The notes below the pieces were generated by a model that was not told the origin of the DNA, ran no database searches, and saw nothing but the letters and a program-made list of their open reading frames with translations. The translations under genes were made by a program, and so were the position numbers. A DNA stretch of 5,374 nt from Aalborgiella sp031390045 (GTDB lineage: Bacteria; Pseudomonadota; Gammaproteobacteria; Burkholderiales; Burkholderiaceae_C): positions 1 to 5,374 of the forward strand of contig JANMTB010000173.1 of NCBI GenBank assembly GCA_031390045.1, given 5' to 3'. Numbering within the stretch: position 1 is the stretch's first letter; every line of letters starts with the position of its first letter. Shown here piece after piece: positions 1 to 5,374 of this stretch.

Positions 1-1163
1 GGTTTCTGCTCAAAACTTTCTTGCGACCATTCAATTACCTCACCATCGTCCGCCGAGACAAAGCCTGCAGGCCCAAACAGATTGGCTTGAATCAATCTAC
101 GTTCTTGCATCTCGGGTGTGTCTTCTTCAAAGCCAAAGTGCGTCCACACAAAGTCAAACGAGCCGTGTCCTTTGGGCTGGATGTGGCGCATGGAAACGCT
201 GTTGACCTGCTGCTGAACGATGAGACTGGGGAAAATAGTCGTCATCACAGCGGTAGGGCCGTTCCACCAGGGCTCGGGAACAATATCCAGCAGTCGCGGG
301 TCGTTGAGTGACATCTTGTCTTTAAAGCTGTCAACGCCGCTCACAACTTCTGCATTTTTGCCGCCTTGGCCACGCGTGGAAATCATGGCTGCGTGCCTGA
401 AATGCGCATCCATTTTTAGTTCGGATTTGTTATCAGCGCGCCATAGACCAAACGTTGAAAACCAGGTGTGAAGCAAGCCTGGGTGATAGGGGTCTTTGAT
501 GTTTTCCTGCATCAGCTTCCAGTTTCCAGGAATCCGCTGTCGTCTATAACCAAGTATCTTGAGTTGCCGACCACTGAACACGCGGTCGAAATAATGCAGG
601 ATAGTGGGACCTAAAAATGCCTCCAGAGATTCAATCTCGTGGTCAAACGAGGCAAATACGACACCGCCTCGCGTTGCCACTTTGAGTTTGTTCAGGCCAT
701 GGTCTTCTGTTTTGAAGTCTTTGGGCATGCCGCCATTGATTTTTCCGTCTTGCTTCACGCCACGTTTGAACGGCACACCTTGCAAATCACCCTTGAGGCT
801 GTAATTCCACTGGTGATAAGGGCAGAGAAAATCGGTGCGATTGCCATGACGTTCCCGGCAAAATCGCATGCCACGGTGCGCACAGACGTTTTCAACCACA
901 TTGACGCTGCCATCAGGGTCTCGCACCATGATGACAGAGCGCTCGCCAATCACCGTGCGCCTGAAGTCCCCTGAGTTGGGAATTTCTGCCTCCAAGCCCA
1001 CGTAACACCAATGCCCAGAATAAAAAAGTCTGTCCAACTCTTTCTTGTGCAAATCTTCCCGCGTATAGACCCAGAAAGGCACGCGACTATTACCTTCAGC
1101 GGGCCAAGTCGGATCTTTAGGAAACACGGACACTTCAGCAGTTGCAGTCGTTTCTTCTTTCAT
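1..1163 (-). CDS. nagG: Salicylate 5-hydroxylase, large oxygenase subunit (NagG-like), C-terminus off the left edge
   Basis: Rieske non-heme iron oxygenase alpha subunit; in the NagG family it hydroxylates salicylate to gentisate in the cytoplasm, with a small subunit (NagH) and a ferredoxin/ferredoxin-reductase chain. The minus strand is open from ATG 1163-1161 to the left edge, giving 387 residues; I recall NagG as about 423, so about 35 are missing. Visible motifs: Rieske [2Fe-2S] ligands Cys94, His96, Cys114, His117 (C-x-H-x17-C-x2-H); catalytic iron motif ENIKDPYHPGLLH, with Asn221, bridging Asp224, His227 and His232; the third iron ligand is one of Asp372/Asp373. The start and residues 16-60 (PKDPTWPAEGNSRVPFW onward) match remembered NagG. 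An AAGAG Shine-Dalgarno-like run lies about 8 bases upstream. It is divergent from the NahR/NagR-like gene, which supports a salicylate role. Substrate is inferred from resemblance; a related ortho-substituted benzoate is the alternative. Confidence 0.9.
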   Translation of the reverse strand, partial: MKEETTATAEVSVFPKDPTWPAEGNSRVPFWVYTREDLHKKELDRLFYSGHWCYVGLEAEIPNSGDFRRTVIGERSVIMVRDPDGSVNVVENVCAHRGMRFCRERHGNRTDFLCPYHQWNYSLKGDLQGVPFKRGVKQDGKINGGMPKDFKTEDHGLNKLKVATRGGVVFASFDHEIESLEAFLGPTILHYFDRVFSGRQLKILGYRRQRIPGNWKLMQENIKDPYHPGLLHTWFSTFGLWRADNKSELKMDAHFRHAAMISTRGQGGKNAEVVSGVDSFKDKMSLNDPRLLDIVPEPWWNGPTAVMTTIFPSLIVQQQVNSVSMRHIQPKGHGSFDFVWTHFGFEEDTPEMQERRLIQANLFGPAGFVSADDGEVIEWSQESFEQK

Positions 1164-1237
1164 GGTTTTATCTCTTTGATCGGAAGGCAATTATTGAAGT
1201 AATTATTTTTATAAAGCGTCATTTTGAATCCAATACC

Positions 1238-1266
1238 TTTATATGTAAATGCATGCATCAATATAA
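1238..1266 (-). promoter_or_regulatory. Predicted nagG promoter
   Basis: Read on the minus strand, a -10-like TATAAA (1243-1238) lies 17 bases downstream of a poor -35 TTATAT (1266-1261). This puts a start point near 1231 and a leader of about 70 bases before the nagG ATG. A good -10 with a weak -35 is usual for LysR-activated promoters, and the operator-like site at 1272-1286 lies just upstream of the -35. The 10-base palindrome ATGCATGCAT (1249-1258) falls in the spacer. Predicted by eye. Confidence 0.45.
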
Positions 1267-1267
1267 G
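1239..1267 (+). promoter_or_regulatory. Possible promoter of the LysR regulator gene
   Basis: TTATAT (1239-1244), 17 bases, then TATAAG (1262-1267, five of six to the -10 consensus) gives a start point near 1274, inside the LysR operator-like site. Binding there would be expected to repress the regulator's own gene. The same AT blocks serve the divergent nagG promoter in the other direction. Weak -35; prediction by eye only. Confidence 0.3.
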
Positions 1268-1271
1268 TAAA

Positions 1272-1286
1272 ATCACCATTGTGAAT
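1272..1286 (-). promoter_or_regulatory. NagR/NahR-type LysR operator
   Basis: On the minus strand this reads ATTCACAATGGTGAT. The NagR-binding motif as I recall it is ATTCACGCT-N2-TGAT, so 11 of 13 specified bases agree. It also fits the generic LysR box T-N11-A (TTCACAATGGTGA) with a TCAC/GTGA dyad. It points toward nagG, about 45-55 bases upstream of the predicted nagG start point, where NahR-type activators bind. It also lies 31 bases before the regulator's own ATG, so autoregulation is plausible. Binding is inferred. Confidence 0.65.
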
Positions 1287-1317
1287 AATGGTAATGGGTA
1301 ACTCTTTTGGGAACTGT

Positions 1318-2223
1318 ATGGATCTGAGACAAATCGACCTGAATCTTTTGGTGATCTTCAACCAGCTCTTGCTGGATAGACGCGTTTCCAGCTCCGCCGA
1401 AAAGCTGGGTTTGACGCAGCCTGCAATGAGTAACGCCTTGAAGCGGCTGCGTGCCTTGTTGAACGATGAGTTGTTCGTGCGAACTGCACGCGGCATGGAA
1501 CCCACGCCCTATGCCATGCATCTGGCTGAACCCGTTGGGAACGCTTTGAGTTCCTTGCAAAACGCTTTTAGCCAGCGCGATACCTTCGATCCCGCGACGA
1601 GTTCGCGCACATTTACCTTGGCGATGACAGATATTGGCGAAATTTACTTCATGCCGCCGCTCTTAGAGGCGCTTGCACGACTCGCGCCTCACATCAAAAT
1701 CAGCACCCTCAGAAATTCAGCCAGTAACCTGCGAGAAGATATGGAAGCCGGCCGTGTTGATTTGGCGTTGGGACTGTTGCCCAACCTGCAAACAGGCTTC
1801 TTTCAACGGCGTCTTTTTTATCAGCGCTATGTTTGCCTGTTTCGCAAAGGACATCCCACAGCGACCCGCCCGATTTCACTAGAGATTTTCTGCTCCTCTG
1901 AGCATGTGGGCGTCGTTGCTGAAAATACGGGGCATGGCGAGATTGATGCGCTGATCGAGCGAAGGGGAATCAAGCGTCATATGCGCTTGGTGGTTCCTCA
2001 TTTCGTTGCGGTGGGTCATATTCTCCAGAGCACCGATCTGATTGCAACCGTACCAGAGAGATTTGCAGACCGTTGTGAAGGACCTTTTGGCTTGGTGACA
2101 TCATCGCTGCCAATCAAACTACCAGACATCGCCATCAACTTGTTCTGGCAAGCGAAGTACAACCGCGAACCTGCAAATATGTGGCTGCGACAGTTGATCG
2201 TGGAGTTATTTTCAGACAAATAG
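1318..2223 (+). CDS. nagR: LysR-type transcriptional activator, NahR/NagR-like (salicylate-responsive)
   Basis: Encodes 301 residues, almost the length of NahR (300). The N-terminal winged helix-turn-helix spans about residues 5-65, with the helix-turn-helix at 23-45 (VSSSAEKLGLTQPAMSNALK onward). The effector-binding domain starts near residue 90 and contains blocks I recall from NahR: TFTLAMTDIGEIYFMP, VDLALGLLPNLQTGFFQRRL, TGHGEID, VPHFVAVGHILQ and, near the end, WLRQL. ATG 1318 is chosen because MDLRQIDLNLLVIFNQLL aligns with the NahR start, with TTGGGA about 5 bases upstream; in-frame ATGs at 1288 and 1294 would add residues atypical of the family and overlap the regulatory region. NahR and NagR activate naphthalene/salicylate genes with salicylate as inducer. 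Here the divergent target is nagG, with an operator-like site between the two. Whether it also acts on the genes to the right is unknown. Confidence 0.9.
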   Translation: MDLRQIDLNLLVIFNQLLLDRRVSSSAEKLGLTQPAMSNALKRLRALLNDELFVRTARGMEPTPYAMHLAEPVGNALSSLQNAFSQRDTFDPATSSRTFTLAMTDIGEIYFMPPLLEALARLAPHIKISTLRNSASNLREDMEAGRVDLALGLLPNLQTGFFQRRLFYQRYVCLFRKGHPTATRPISLEIFCSSEHVGVVAENTGHGEIDALIERRGIKRHMRLVVPHFVAVGHILQSTDLIATVPERFADRCEGPFGLVTSSLPIKLPDIAINLFWQAKYNREPANMWLRQLIVELFSDK

Positions 2224-2245
2224 ATTTCCATGAATCTAGGTCAGC

Positions 2246-2273
2246 TTGACAAAATATAGTTTAAGCATAAACT
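2246..2273 (+). promoter_or_regulatory. Predicted promoter of the CoA-pathway operon
   Basis: A perfect -35 TTGACA (2246-2251) is followed after 16 bases by TAAACT (2268-2273, four of six to TATAAT). The start point would be about 2280, two bases before the ATG at 2282. An alternative -10 is TATAGT (2255-2260), but it lacks a good -35. With either, the untranslated leader is about 15 bases or less. The predicted -10 lies in the right arm of the palindrome at 2256-2275, so a bound repressor would block polymerase. Confidence 0.55.
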
Positions 2274-2275
2274 AT
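2256..2275 (+). promoter_or_regulatory. Perfect 8+4+8 inverted repeat, candidate MarR operator
   Basis: The sequence is ATAGTTTA-AGCA-TAAACTAT, with perfectly complementary 8-base arms and a 4-base centre. The size suits a winged-helix dimer such as MarR. It sits between the -35 and the start codon of the flavoprotein gene, overlapping the predicted -10, which is a repressor position. The marR gene in the same presumed operon is the natural candidate ligand. An RNA hairpin is less likely because the site lies at or upstream of the predicted start point and its stem is AT-rich. Confidence 0.6.
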
Positions 2276-2281
2276 TTATCT

Positions 2282-4669
2282 ATGAATATACTTTGTTTAG
2301 GTGGCGGCCCCTCTGGTTTGTACTTTGCATTGTTGATAAAGCGGCAAAACCCTGCCAATGTCATCACCGTGGTGGAGCGCAACCGCCCGTTTGACACTTT
2401 CGGCTGGGGCGTCGTGTTGTCAGACCAGACGCTGGCGAACCTGCAAGTCGCAGATGCGCCCAGCGCCCAGTTGATTGGTGAGTCCTTTCACCACTGGGAC
2501 GATATTGAAGTTTTTTTCAAAGGGCGTGATGTTCGATCTGGTGGACATGGCTTTTGTGGTATCGGGCGTAAAAAGCTGCTCAATATCTTGCAAGACCGCT
2601 GCCAAGAGTTGGGTGTGAACTTGGTGTTTGAGACCGACGTGCAAGACGACCAAGCAGCTGCCGCACAGTACCGTGCCGACTTGGTGATTGCGTGCGACGG
2701 CTTGAACAGCCGCATCCGCACCCGCTATGCAGACACGTTCCAACCCGATATCGACAACCGCCGATGTCGCTTTGTCTGGCTGGGCACCAAGAAAAAATTC
2801 GACGCTTTTACCTTCGCTTTCGAGAAAACCGAACACGGCTGGTTCGCCGGCCACGCCTACCAATATGACGGTGAGATGTCGACTTTCATTGTTGAAACAC
2901 CTGAATCTGTGTGGAAAGCGCATGGTTTGGACAAGATGGAGCAAACCGATGCCATTGCCTTTTGCGAGTGTTTGTTTGCTAAGCAGCTCGAAGGTAACCC
3001 GTTAATTAGCAATGCCACGCATTTGCGCGGCTCGGCGATCTGGATTCGCTTTCCACGTGTGATTTGCAAAAAATGGGTGCACACCGTGTCCATATCGGGA
3101 AAAGAAGTTCCCGTCGTTCTGATGGGCGATGCCGCCCACACCGCACACTTCTCCATAGGCAGTGGTACCAAGTTGGCTTTGGAGGACGCGATTGATTTGG
3201 CCAATGAGTTCGAAAAATCAGCTGCTATGGGCTACAACATGACCCAGGTGCTGGAAGGCTACGAAGCCCGCCGTAGCATCGAAGTGCTGAAAATTCAAAA
3301 TGCCGCCCGCAATTCGACCGAGTGGTTCGAAAACGTGCAGCGCTACAGCGGAATGGAGATCGAGCAATTTGCCTACTCGCTGTTGACCCGCTCCCAGCGC
3401 ATCAGCCACGAAAACCTGCGCTTGCGGGATGCAAAGTGGCTGGGCGGCTATGAAAAGTGGCTGGCAAGAGATGAGATGGATGCATTGGGCACGCCGCCGA
3501 TGCTGCTGCCCTTCAAAGTTCGCGACGTTAGCCTCAAAAACCGCGTCATCGTTTCCCCCATGGCGATGTACAGCGCGGTGGATGGCGTGGTGCAGGACTT
3601 CCATCTCGTTCACCTAGGAGCGAGAGCCTTAGGCGGCGCAGCTTTGGTGATGGTGGAAATGACCAGTCCGACACCCGAAGGCCGCATCACCCCCGGATGT
3701 ACCGGCTTGTGGAACGAAGCGCAAACCCACGCGTTCAAGCGCATCACCGATTTCGTCCACACCAGGAGCAGCGCCAAAATCGGTCTGCAACTCGGTCACA
3801 GCGGCCCCAAAGGCTCCACCCAGCTGGGATGGGAGGTGACGGATGAACCGCTTGCCAGAGGGAATTGGCCGCTCCTTGCAGCCAGCGCCGTGCCATACGG
3901 TGAACAAAACCAAACACCCAAAGCCATGAGCCGTGCGGATATGGATGTGCTCAAGCAGCAGTTTGTTGATGCTACAAAGCGCGCCATCGAGGCAAATTTT
4001 GACTGGCTGGAGCTGCACTGTGCCCACGGGTACCTGCTTGCTAGCTTCCTGTCGCCGCTAACGAATGTTCGTACAGACGAGTACGCCGGCTCGGTAGATA
4101 ACCGCTGCCGCTACCCGCTGGAAGTCTTCAAAGCCATCCGCGCTATCTGGCCGGCCCACCTGCCCATGAGTGTGCGCCTGTCTGCACATGATTGGGCCGA
4201 GGGCGGCAATACGGCGGACGATGGCGTGGCGATTGCCAAGCTCTTCAAAGCCGCCGGCTGCGACATGATCGACGTGTCCTCTGGCCAAACCACCCGCAAA
4301 GCGAAACCCATCTATGGCCGTATGTACCAAACCCCGTTTGCCGACCGCATTCGCAACGAAGTGGGTATTGGCACCATCGCCGTAGGTGCAATCACCGAGG
4401 CAGACCAGGTCAACAGCATCATCGCCGCCGGTCGTGCGGACCTATGCGCCATCGCAAGGCCGCATCTGGCCGACCCCGTCTGGACACTGCATGAAGCCGC
4501 CAAACTGCAAAAGCAGGTCGATTGGCCGAAACAATACTGGAGCGGTCGAGATCAAATGTACCGTGAATTATCTAAGCAAAATACATTACAAAATTCAGCA
4601 CAAATTACGAGTGTAGCCGGCGTATTTGTTGCCTCGACAGCTATGAAAAATATAGTAAATGAAGAGTGA
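2282..4669 (+). CDS. Bifunctional FAD monooxygenase / Old Yellow Enzyme fusion (salicylyl-CoA 5-hydroxylase or 2-aminobenzoyl-CoA monooxygenase/reductase)
   Basis: Encodes 795 residues in two flavoprotein domains. Residues 1 to about 380 are a class A FAD monooxygenase: dinucleotide motif GGGPSG (G7, G9, G12), DG motif at Asp139-Gly140, and FAD-ribityl motif MGDAAH near 281-286 followed by GSGTKLALEDA. Residues about 404-765 are an FMN-dependent Old Yellow Enzyme barrel: PFKVRDVSLKNRVIVSPM, GHSG at 505-508, ELHCAHGYL at 577-585, and a phosphate-binding end at AVGAITEADQVNSIIAAGRADL. This order is typical of SdgC (salicylyl-CoA 5-hydroxylase) and the anthranilate-pathway 2-aminobenzoyl-CoA monooxygenase/reductase, which hydroxylates and then reduces the CoA-thioester ring. 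The two substrates cannot be told apart here. ATG 2282 puts the FAD motif at residue 7 as in the family, although no Shine-Dalgarno is visible. The position equivalent to the active-site Cys of XenA/YqjM-type enzymes is Ala428, and the last ~29 residues look like an extra tail. Confidence 0.9.
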   Translation: MNILCLGGGPSGLYFALLIKRQNPANVITVVERNRPFDTFGWGVVLSDQTLANLQVADAPSAQLIGESFHHWDDIEVFFKGRDVRSGGHGFCGIGRKKLLNILQDRCQELGVNLVFETDVQDDQAAAAQYRADLVIACDGLNSRIRTRYADTFQPDIDNRRCRFVWLGTKKKFDAFTFAFEKTEHGWFAGHAYQYDGEMSTFIVETPESVWKAHGLDKMEQTDAIAFCECLFAKQLEGNPLISNATHLRGSAIWIRFPRVICKKWVHTVSISGKEVPVVLMGDAAHTAHFSIGSGTKLALEDAIDLANEFEKSAAMGYNMTQVLEGYEARRSIEVLKIQNAARNSTEWFENVQRYSGMEIEQFAYSLLTRSQRISHENLRLRDAKWLGGYEKWLARDEMDALGTPPMLLPFKVRDVSLKNRVIVSPMAMYSAVDGVVQDFHLVHLGARALGGAALVMVEMTSPTPEGRITPGCTGLWNEAQTHAFKRITDFVHTRSSAKIGLQLGHSGPKGSTQLGWEVTDEPLARGNWPLLAASAVPYGEQNQTPKAMSRADMDVLKQQFVDATKRAIEANFDWLELHCAHGYLLASFLSPLTNVRTDEYAGSVDNRCRYPLEVFKAIRAIWPAHLPMSVRLSAHDWAEGGNTADDGVAIAKLFKAAGCDMIDVSSGQTTRKAKPIYGRMYQTPFADRIRNEVGIGTIAVGAITEADQVNSIIAAGRADLCAIARPHLADPVWTLHEAAKLQKQVDWPKQYWSGRDQMYRELSKQNTLQNSAQITSVAGVFVASTAMKNIVNEE
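4629..4656 (+). promoter_or_regulatory. Possible internal promoter for marR
   Basis: TTGCCT (4629-4634, four of six), 16 bases, then TATAGT (4651-4656, five of six) lie in the AT-rich 3' end of the flavoprotein gene. The start point would be about 4663, roughly 20 bases before the marR ATG. The 10-mer AAAATATAGT here (4647-4656) also occurs at 2251-2260, overlapping the left arm of the palindrome. An internal promoter could let the regulator be made when the operon promoter is repressed. Speculative. Confidence 0.3.
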
Positions 4670-4671
4670 AA

Positions 4672-4692
4672 ATGACAAATAAAAATGAATAA
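4672..4692 (+). other. Minimal six-codon ORF overlapping the marR start
   Basis: ATG 4672 opens the peptide MTNKNE and ends at TAA 4690-4692, inside the first codons of marR in another frame. GAAGAG (4661-4666) lies 5 bases before this ATG, a better ribosome-site spacing than for the marR ATG at 4685, which has only AATAAAA just before it. Ribosomes could start here and reinitiate at marR. It may equally be chance. Confidence 0.25.
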
Positions 4693-5209
4693 TAACCTAG
4701 ATTTAGAAGCCAGACTGCACGGCACATCGCACAGCGAGCATCCGCAAGAGTTGCGCCTGTGGCTGCGGCTGCTGACCTGCACACAGCTGATCGAAAAGCA
4801 AATTCGCACCGAGCTGCGCGTTCATTTCGACACCACCCTGCCGCGATTTGATTTGATGGCACAGCTAGAACGCAACCCCGATGGCCTAAAAATGAACGAT
4901 TTGAGCCGTCGCATGATGGTGTCTGGCGGGAACATCACGGGAATCACCGACCAACTGGTGAATGAAGCTTTGGTAGAGCGTGTGGTGGTGGATGGCGACA
5001 GGCGTTCATTTCGTATCAAGCTGACTGAAAAAGGGCGCGATAGCTTTGCTGAGATGGCCGCAGCGCATGAAAACTGGATCGTTGACGCCTTTAGTGGACT
5101 CAAAGCCACCGAACTCATCGCACTGCACAAGCTGCTCGGCCAAGTGAAACAGCACGCTATGAACGCCAAAGACACACCTAAAAATACATCGAAAGAGGAC
5201 GCGTTATGA
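4685..5209 (+). CDS. MarR-family transcriptional regulator
   Basis: Encodes 174 residues with a MarR layout. An N-terminal dimerisation helix covers about residues 20-47 (ELRLWLRLLTCTQLIEKQIR). The winged helix-turn-helix covers about 52-118: TLPRFDLMAQL, then the recognition helix near 80-94 (SGGNITGITDQLV), then a basic wing DGDRRSFRIKLTEKG. A C-terminal helix (125-160) completes the dimer interface. MarR proteins usually repress nearby catabolic operons and are released by the aromatic acid or its CoA thioester. It follows the flavoprotein gene by 15 bases and its stop overlaps the next start, so it is probably in the operon. The palindrome at 2256-2275 is its likely operator, giving repression of the operon and itself. 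The start at 4685 has no clear Shine-Dalgarno. The effector (2-aminobenzoyl-CoA, salicylyl-CoA or the free acids) is inferred, not seen. Confidence 0.9.
   Translation: MNNNLDLEARLHGTSHSEHPQELRLWLRLLTCTQLIEKQIRTELRVHFDTTLPRFDLMAQLERNPDGLKMNDLSRRMMVSGGNITGITDQLVNEALVERVVVDGDRRSFRIKLTEKGRDSFAEMAAAHENWIVDAFSGLKATELIALHKLLGQVKQHAMNAKDTPKNTSKEDAL
5195..5209 (+). promoter_or_regulatory. Strong ribosome site and ATGA stop/start overlap
   Basis: GAGG (5195-5198), within AAAGAGGA, lies 7 bases before ATG 5206-5208. The marR stop TGA is 5207-5209, so stop and start overlap as ATGA. This indicates translational coupling of marR and the crotonase gene and fixes the crotonase start. It is the clearest Shine-Dalgarno in the rightward operon; the two upstream genes have none in place. 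Confidence 0.75.
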
Positions 5210-5374
5210 AGCATTTTGTCAGTCCAACCAACCCGATGCGCAGCCAATTCAACGCGAAAGCCGCCTACCAAGCCACCCATTTCGCCTGGAGTTACGAACA
5301 AGTCGATGAGAAGGGCGGCGTCGGCACCATCACCCTGAACCGCCCAGAGCGCAAAAACCCGCTGACCTTTGACT
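5206..5374 (+). CDS. Enoyl-CoA hydratase/isomerase (crotonase) family protein, N-terminus only
   Basis: The first 56 residues are visible, running off the right edge. After a leader of about 37 residues comes GVGTITLNRPERKNPLTFD, the first beta-strand and turn of the crotonase fold (ITLNRPE-x-x-N). The oxyanion-hole glycines and catalytic glutamates lie beyond the window, so the chemistry cannot be assigned. It is translationally coupled to marR and downstream of the CoA-thioester monooxygenase. It therefore probably acts on a ring-modified or ring-opened CoA ester in the aerobic salicylyl-CoA/2-aminobenzoyl-CoA pathway, where crotonase-type hydratases or ring hydrolases are expected. From the arrangement I remember in Burkholderiales clusters of this kind, an acyl-CoA ligase, thioesterase, dehydrogenase or RidA-like gene may follow. 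The 37-residue extension before the first strand is somewhat long for a simple crotonase. Confidence 0.88.
   Translation, partial: MKHFVSPTNPMRSQFNAKAAYQATHFAWSYEQVDEKGGVGTITLNRPERKNPLTFD

Noticed and set aside
1275..1292. Inverted repeat ACCATT-gtgaat-AATGGT as a separate operator
   Set aside because: It overlaps the better supported NagR-type site and has only six-base arms, so I treat it as part of the same regulatory patch.
2221..2238. Inverted repeat TAGATT-tccatg-AATCTA overlapping the LysR stop codon, as a terminator
   Set aside because: The stem is only six AT-rich pairs and no T-run follows, so intrinsic termination is not supported.
2246..2281. Twelve-residue N-terminal extension of the flavoprotein from a TTG at 2246
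   Set aside because: That TTG coincides with the perfect -35 hexamer, and the family start puts the GxGxxG motif near residue 7, as given by ATG 2282.
2420..2944. Long minus-strand open frame (174 codons) inside the flavoprotein gene
   Set aside because: It lies wholly opposite well-supported monooxygenase coding sequence and its translation shows no recognisable domain.
4822..5301. Minus-strand open frame of 159 codons across marR and the crotonase start
   Set aside because: It is antisense to two clearly recognised genes; its protein is low in recognisable motifs and rich in Ser/Ala as expected of a shadow frame.
1..5374. CRISPR arrays, tRNA/rRNA genes, insertion sequences or transposase genes
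   Set aside because: No repeated spacer-like units, RNA gene signatures, terminal repeats or transposase coding regions were seen; genes fill the window almost completely.

Overview
The window looks like an aromatic-acid catabolic island from a betaproteobacterium, probably Burkholderiales. The evidence is a NagG/NahR-like pair resembling the nag genes of Ralstonia sp. U2 and the nah regulator of Pseudomonas, next to a CoA-dependent salicylate/anthranilate cluster of a type I know from Burkholderiales. GC content appears intermediate by eye. Genus and species cannot be named from the sequence alone.

Layout. Positions 1-1163 (minus strand) hold the 5' part of a Rieske oxygenase large subunit, a NagG-type salicylate 5-hydroxylase whose C-terminus lies off the left edge. 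Positions 1164-1317 are a compact divergent regulatory region with a close match to the NagR/NahR operator. Positions 1318-2223 (plus) encode a NahR/NagR-like LysR regulator. A 58-base gap carries a perfect 8+4+8 palindrome inside a promoter, followed by a start codon with no Shine-Dalgarno sequence. Positions 2282-4669 (plus) encode a two-domain flavoprotein, an FAD aromatic monooxygenase fused to an Old Yellow Enzyme domain, of the salicylyl-CoA 5-hydroxylase / 2-aminobenzoyl-CoA monooxygenase-reductase family. Positions 4685-5209 encode a MarR regulator. From 5206 to the right edge is the start of an enoyl-CoA hydratase/crotonase, whose start codon overlaps the marR stop (ATGA).

How the parts fit. 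The left half is a salicylate-responsive unit: NahR/NagR-like protein activating nagG, which directs free salicylate to gentisate. The right half is an aerobic CoA-thioester (hybrid) pathway unit in which salicylyl-CoA or 2-aminobenzoyl-CoA is hydroxylated and/or dearomatised and then handled by crotonase-type enzymes, probably under a MarR repressor acting at the palindrome. The window is thus a junction between two strategies for ortho-substituted benzoates, free acid and CoA-activated, each with its own regulator type. None of the gene families is new. The less usual elements are the regulatory architecture and the juxtaposition.
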